Source: Candidatus Gastranaerophilales bacterium
GTDB lineage: Bacteria; Cyanobacteriota; Vampirovibrionia; Gastranaerophilales; Gastranaerophilaceae
NCBI GenBank assembly: GCA_021202305.1
Contig: JAJQDG010000009.1
Coordinates: forward strand, 1 to 7,989
Direction: 5' to 3'
DNA: 7,989 nt
The notes beneath the pieces are model-generated. The model made no database searches. It saw only the letters and a program-made list of their open reading frames with translations, and was not told where the DNA came from. Position 1 is the stretch's first letter, and each line of letters starts with the position of its first letter. Below are positions 5,541 through 7,989 of this stretch, piece after piece. The translations under genes and the position numbers were made by a program.

Positions 5541-7346
5541 ATGAATCTTCCGGGCGGAGCAAATAAAAAGAAGCGTATTGTAGGTTTGGCGGTTACACCG
5601 AACTTAGGGCTTGAAATTTGTGTTTACAACAAAAACATGAATGAAGTATCCGACTATAGCCGCAGATTTCTTGAATACAATATGGCAAACAAAGAAATCC
5701 AGGATATTGATCTTTTCAGAAGTGCTGTTGCAGATTTATTTGATGAGCTTGCCCTGAAAAAGAATGAAGCCGGAGTTTTTATCGTTCTGCCAAATGTACA
5801 CAGCGGTTTTAAAAGTATAGATGATGCCTCAATTGACCAGCAGGCAGTTGAAAGCATGGCGCTTTCAGAAGCAGGAGAGTCGTACGTATTTAAACAGGAT
5901 GAGCCTATATATTCCTGGGTTGATATGACCAATGAAGCGCAGACTACCGGATCAAAATACGTTGCCTATACGTCATTCCAGGGCAGAGTTGTAGATGCCA
6001 TTCAAGACGCGCTTACCGATTTAGACATTGCCTTATTGGGTGTTGAAACAAGCGCGAGTGCAATTCCCCGCGCAATAGCAGCAACGGGAATTTGCTATGA
6101 TGTTGTTACAAATAGCAGATACTGGGATATATTACAGATAAATCCAAACGGCTTTGTAATTTTTCAAATGTACGGTGCAAAAGTTATTGACTATATGGAA
6201 GTTCCTTTTGCCATTATGTCTTTTGACGGTGATGAAGTGTATTCTGCTTTATCATCAGCCGTTGCGCAGCATTTTACCAATTCACAGGTAAGAAAGCTTG
6301 TTATTTACAGCTTAACTGATAATGTTTCGGCAGAGCGATTAAAACAAGATATACCCTTTGATGAAGAAATAGCCACAATTGATTCAAACACTTTTGCTAA
6401 AAAGCCTCCGATTAAAACCTCGGAAACCGTTCCCGAACAAAAATCGGCCTCAATGAGCTTGAATGTATTAGGAGCGTCAATTCCAAAAATTGAAAATTTT
6501 GCAACGCTTAATGTACTTGGCGATGTAAATTATGACGGAGTTATAAGCTACGGTATTTTAGAATTAAAAAACGGTACAAAAGTAAGACTCACTTCTGAAA
6601 CCGTTCCAAAGTTTTTATTCATTATAGCGGTTATAATAGCTGTAATTGGTGCCGCTGTATATGGCGCCCTATACGGCATTGATATACTTGTAAAAAACAA
6701 AGCAACAGAAACTAAAGGGAAAATCACCGGTATAAAAGCTGAAATTGAAAAACTGGAAGAAAAACTGGGCAATAATATAACATCACTGGTAAGGCAAATA
6801 AGCGACAATAATAAAATTGCAATCAAATATTACGATTCTTTATCGTCCGATATACCTGTGCATGTATGGCTTACTTATTATATAAATAAAGACGGAAAAA
6901 ATGTTGCAATAGAAGGATACTCATTAAGTATTGATGATATTTACAATTATTACAGCGGTCTAAAAACGTTGCTGCCGCAATCTGACATAAAATTAAATAA
7001 GCTTGAAGTATTTAAAGAAGAAGTAAAAAACACAAACGGCGATGCTGATTCTCTTGTTATGGAAAATAAAGGTGCCGCTCAGGCTTTTGCGTTTGAAATT
7101 TCAAATACAAGCTATCAAAAATCATTTGATGATAACGGAAACCCGAACGATTTGTTATTTAAGGTTCAAGAGGCTGTCGGAGATGCGCAAAATAACGGCG
7201 GCAATAACGACGGCGAAAATAAAAACGGGCTTATTGATACTCTGACTGATAGGGGTCAAAGACCTATTACCGTTCAGGAACTTGCAGGCAAAATTCCCAT
7301 ACCGGATGTACCCGATGTTGAAATTAACTTGAAGGAAATAAAATAA
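5541..7346 (+). CDS. PilM-PilN fusion (GspL-like) inner-membrane pilus/secretion assembly protein
   Basis: Probable bitopic inner-membrane protein of a type IV pilus or type II secretion alignment complex. Residues 12-285 resemble a PilM/GspL actin-fold domain by segment order (GLAVTPNLGLEICVYN at 15-30, LGVETSASAIPRAI near 166-179, DILQINPNGFVIF at 196-208). The usual acidic phosphate-binding motifs (GLDIG and DIG types) are missing. A linker carries LNVLG twice (307-311, 323-327). One transmembrane helix spans about 358-380, followed by a Lys/Glu coiled coil (385-425). A PilN-like domain follows, with YYDSLSSDIPVHVWL at 430-444 and a GKNVAIEGYSLS strand at 452-463. The C-terminus is Asn/Gly-rich (550-563), then Pro-rich. 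PilM and PilN are usually separate genes; this order matches GspL. An in-frame TAG at 5526-5528 fixes the ATG, with only a weak A/G-rich RBS. It is 2 bp from the PilO-like gene, indicating an operon. It was identified from architecture and motifs rather than strong sequence identity. Confidence 0.75.
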   Translation: MNLPGGANKKKRIVGLAVTPNLGLEICVYNKNMNEVSDYSRRFLEYNMANKEIQDIDLFRSAVADLFDELALKKNEAGVFIVLPNVHSGFKSIDDASIDQQAVESMALSEAGESYVFKQDEPIYSWVDMTNEAQTTGSKYVAYTSFQGRVVDAIQDALTDLDIALLGVETSASAIPRAIAATGICYDVVTNSRYWDILQINPNGFVIFQMYGAKVIDYMEVPFAIMSFDGDEVYSALSSAVAQHFTNSQVRKLVIYSLTDNVSAERLKQDIPFDEEIATIDSNTFAKKPPIKTSETVPEQKSASMSLNVLGASIPKIENFATLNVLGDVNYDGVISYGILELKNGTKVRLTSETVPKFLFIIAVIIAVIGAAVYGALYGIDILVKNKATETKGKITGIKAEIEKLEEKLGNNITSLVRQISDNNKIAIKYYDSLSSDIPVHVWLTYYINKDGKNVAIEGYSLSIDDIYNYYSGLKTLLPQSDIKLNKLEVFKEEVKNTNGDADSLVMENKGAAQAFAFEISNTSYQKSFDDNGNPNDLLFKVQEAVGDAQNNGGNNDGENKNGLIDTLTDRGQRPITVQELAGKIPIPDVPDVEINLKEIK

Positions 7347-7348
7347 TT

Positions 7349-7933
7349 ATGGATATTAAGTATAAAGAACTGCTTAAAGACCAGATAATATTTGTCATAC
7401 TGCCCATATTGGCCGTAGGCGGACTGTGCTATGGTATATACCTGGGCGGCAATGAACTGAGCAAAGATACAAGCGAATATATTAAACAATCGACAGAATT
7501 AACCAGTCAATTGCAGGCAAAAAACCAGCTTGAAAAGCGAGTAGCGGAACAAAAAGCCGAAGTAAGAGATCCGGATTTAAAACAGGTGCTTGAGCTTAAA
7601 GGGGTGAATTTCGGCACGGAAGCTTCGTTTGCGCCATTGTTTGACAATGTCATAGACGTTGCAAAAGCAACAGGTATCAGGATAAGATCGGTCAGATATG
7701 ATTATGCACCTTCGGGAGATCCTATTTTTGCTTCAAAACTTAAAAATTACAATGTTTGCGAGCTTACCGCAACCGTTGTGGGCAAATATTCAGAAATTCA
7801 GTCTTTCTTAAAAACACTCTTAAATGAAAGATATCTTATCGGTTTATCCCATGTTGAAATTGTATCCTGGCGCCGCGACAAAACAATTTTAATTGCAAAT
7901 TTAAAAATCAGATTTTATACAAGAACAACATAA
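7349..7933 (+). CDS. pilO: PilO/GspM-like pilus assembly protein
   Basis: Predicted single-pass inner-membrane protein that would pair with the PilN part of its upstream neighbour and help link the cytoplasmic motor to the outer-membrane channel of a type IV pilus or type II system. A short cytoplasmic tail (1-12) precedes a transmembrane helix at about 13-32. A charged coiled coil (about 34-72) follows. The C-terminal part (about 90-190) has the PilO ferredoxin-like pattern: SFAPLFDNVIDVAKATGIRI, a strand ending in ELTATVVGKYSEIQSFLKTLL, then LIGLSHVEI and a final strand. At 194 residues it is about family size. The ATG is 2 bp after the previous stop, with AAGGA (7332-7336) inside the upstream gene as a ribosome-binding site, so translation is probably coupled. 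Sequence conservation is low and the call rests on architecture and context; GspM is the alternative name if the system is type II secretion. Confidence 0.72.
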   Translation: MDIKYKELLKDQIIFVILPILAVGGLCYGIYLGGNELSKDTSEYIKQSTELTSQLQAKNQLEKRVAEQKAEVRDPDLKQVLELKGVNFGTEASFAPLFDNVIDVAKATGIRIRSVRYDYAPSGDPIFASKLKNYNVCELTATVVGKYSEIQSFLKTLLNERYLIGLSHVEIVSWRRDKTILIANLKIRFYTRTT

Positions 7934-7951
7934 ATTTCTAAACAAAAAACC

Positions 7952-7975
7952 TGCGGGAAAAATTTTAATTTTTCT
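7952..7975 (+). terminator. AT-rich element after the PilO-like gene, candidate terminator or shared 3' element
   Basis: TGCGGG followed by AAAAATTTTAATTTTT begins 18 nt after the PilO-like stop. Arms 7957-7964 and 7967-7974 pair (GAAAAATT with AATTTTTC) around a TT centre, with a flanking G-U pair. The same 16-mer preceded by TGCGG occurs 15 nt after the sigma-gene stop, in the same orientation relative to that gene. The stem is weak and is followed by CTAAAAA instead of a U-tract, so termination is only a possibility. The remaining bases to the window edge hold no gene. Confidence 0.35.
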
Positions 7976-7989
7976 AAAAACTCTAAATA

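Noticed and set aside
6522..6557. GDVNYDGVIS (residues 327-336 of the PilM-PilN fusion) resembles a dockerin or EF-hand calcium loop.
   Set aside because: Only one copy is present, the position-12 acidic ligand is missing (Ile339 there), and no flanking dockerin helix or second repeat is seen, so it is more likely a beta-hairpin in the linker.
6548..6826. Open frame on the minus strand with hydrophobic stretches, opposite the PilM-PilN gene.
   Set aside because: Its hydrophobic stretch lies opposite the transmembrane-helix codons of the real gene, and the plus-strand frame has better domain support and operon context.
5541..7933. Possible novel defence or mobile system.
   Set aside because: The two genes have PilM/PilN and PilO architecture with a transmembrane helix and coiled coil in the expected places. 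No nuclease, recombinase, toxin or flanking repeat is present in the window.

Overview
The window is an AT-rich, densely coded bacterial chromosome segment holding six protein genes and no RNA genes, insertion sequences, CRISPR arrays or phage genes that I can see. A Ski2-like DSHCT helicase of the kind common in cyanobacteria, a short primary-type sigma factor with cyanobacterium-like wording after region 2.4 ([13 protein letters not shown]), a MEP-pathway gene and type IV pilus-type assembly genes, all in very AT-rich DNA, suggest a non-photosynthetic relative of cyanobacteria (Vampirovibrionia/Melainabacteria, for example Gastranaerophilales). This placement is an inference from sequence style. 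No marker gene in the window proves it.

Layout: the helicase (25-2343, minus) and dxr (2387-3526, plus) are transcribed divergently from a 43-bp gap. Neither gene has a Shine-Dalgarno sequence, and both have an in-frame stop just upstream of the ATG. The gap carries -10-like hexamers facing both ways and a 12-bp palindrome between them, so both mRNAs may be leaderless or nearly so. dxr converges on the sigma-factor gene (3664-4650, minus) across 137 bp containing an AT-rich hairpin. rlmB (4704-5438, minus) lies directly upstream of the sigma gene in the same direction, and both have clear Shine-Dalgarno sequences.

A 102-bp AT-rich divergent gap separates rlmB from a two-gene pilus/secretion module on the plus strand. 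Its first gene (5541-7346) is a 601-residue fusion: a degenerate PilM-like actin-fold domain, one transmembrane helix, a coiled coil and a PilN-like domain, which is the layout of GspL from type II secretion. Two bases later comes a PilO/GspM-like protein (7349-7933). Together they would form the inner-membrane alignment complex that couples the cytoplasmic motor to a pilus or pseudopilus. The other apparatus genes would lie beyond the right edge.

By function the window mixes housekeeping genes (RNA helicase, isoprenoid synthesis, transcription initiation, rRNA methylation) with one envelope machine. The most unusual points are the PilM-PilN fusion with both nucleotide-binding motifs lost, the apparently leaderless divergent pair, and a similar AT-rich element placed 15-18 nt after two unrelated stop codons in the same orientation.
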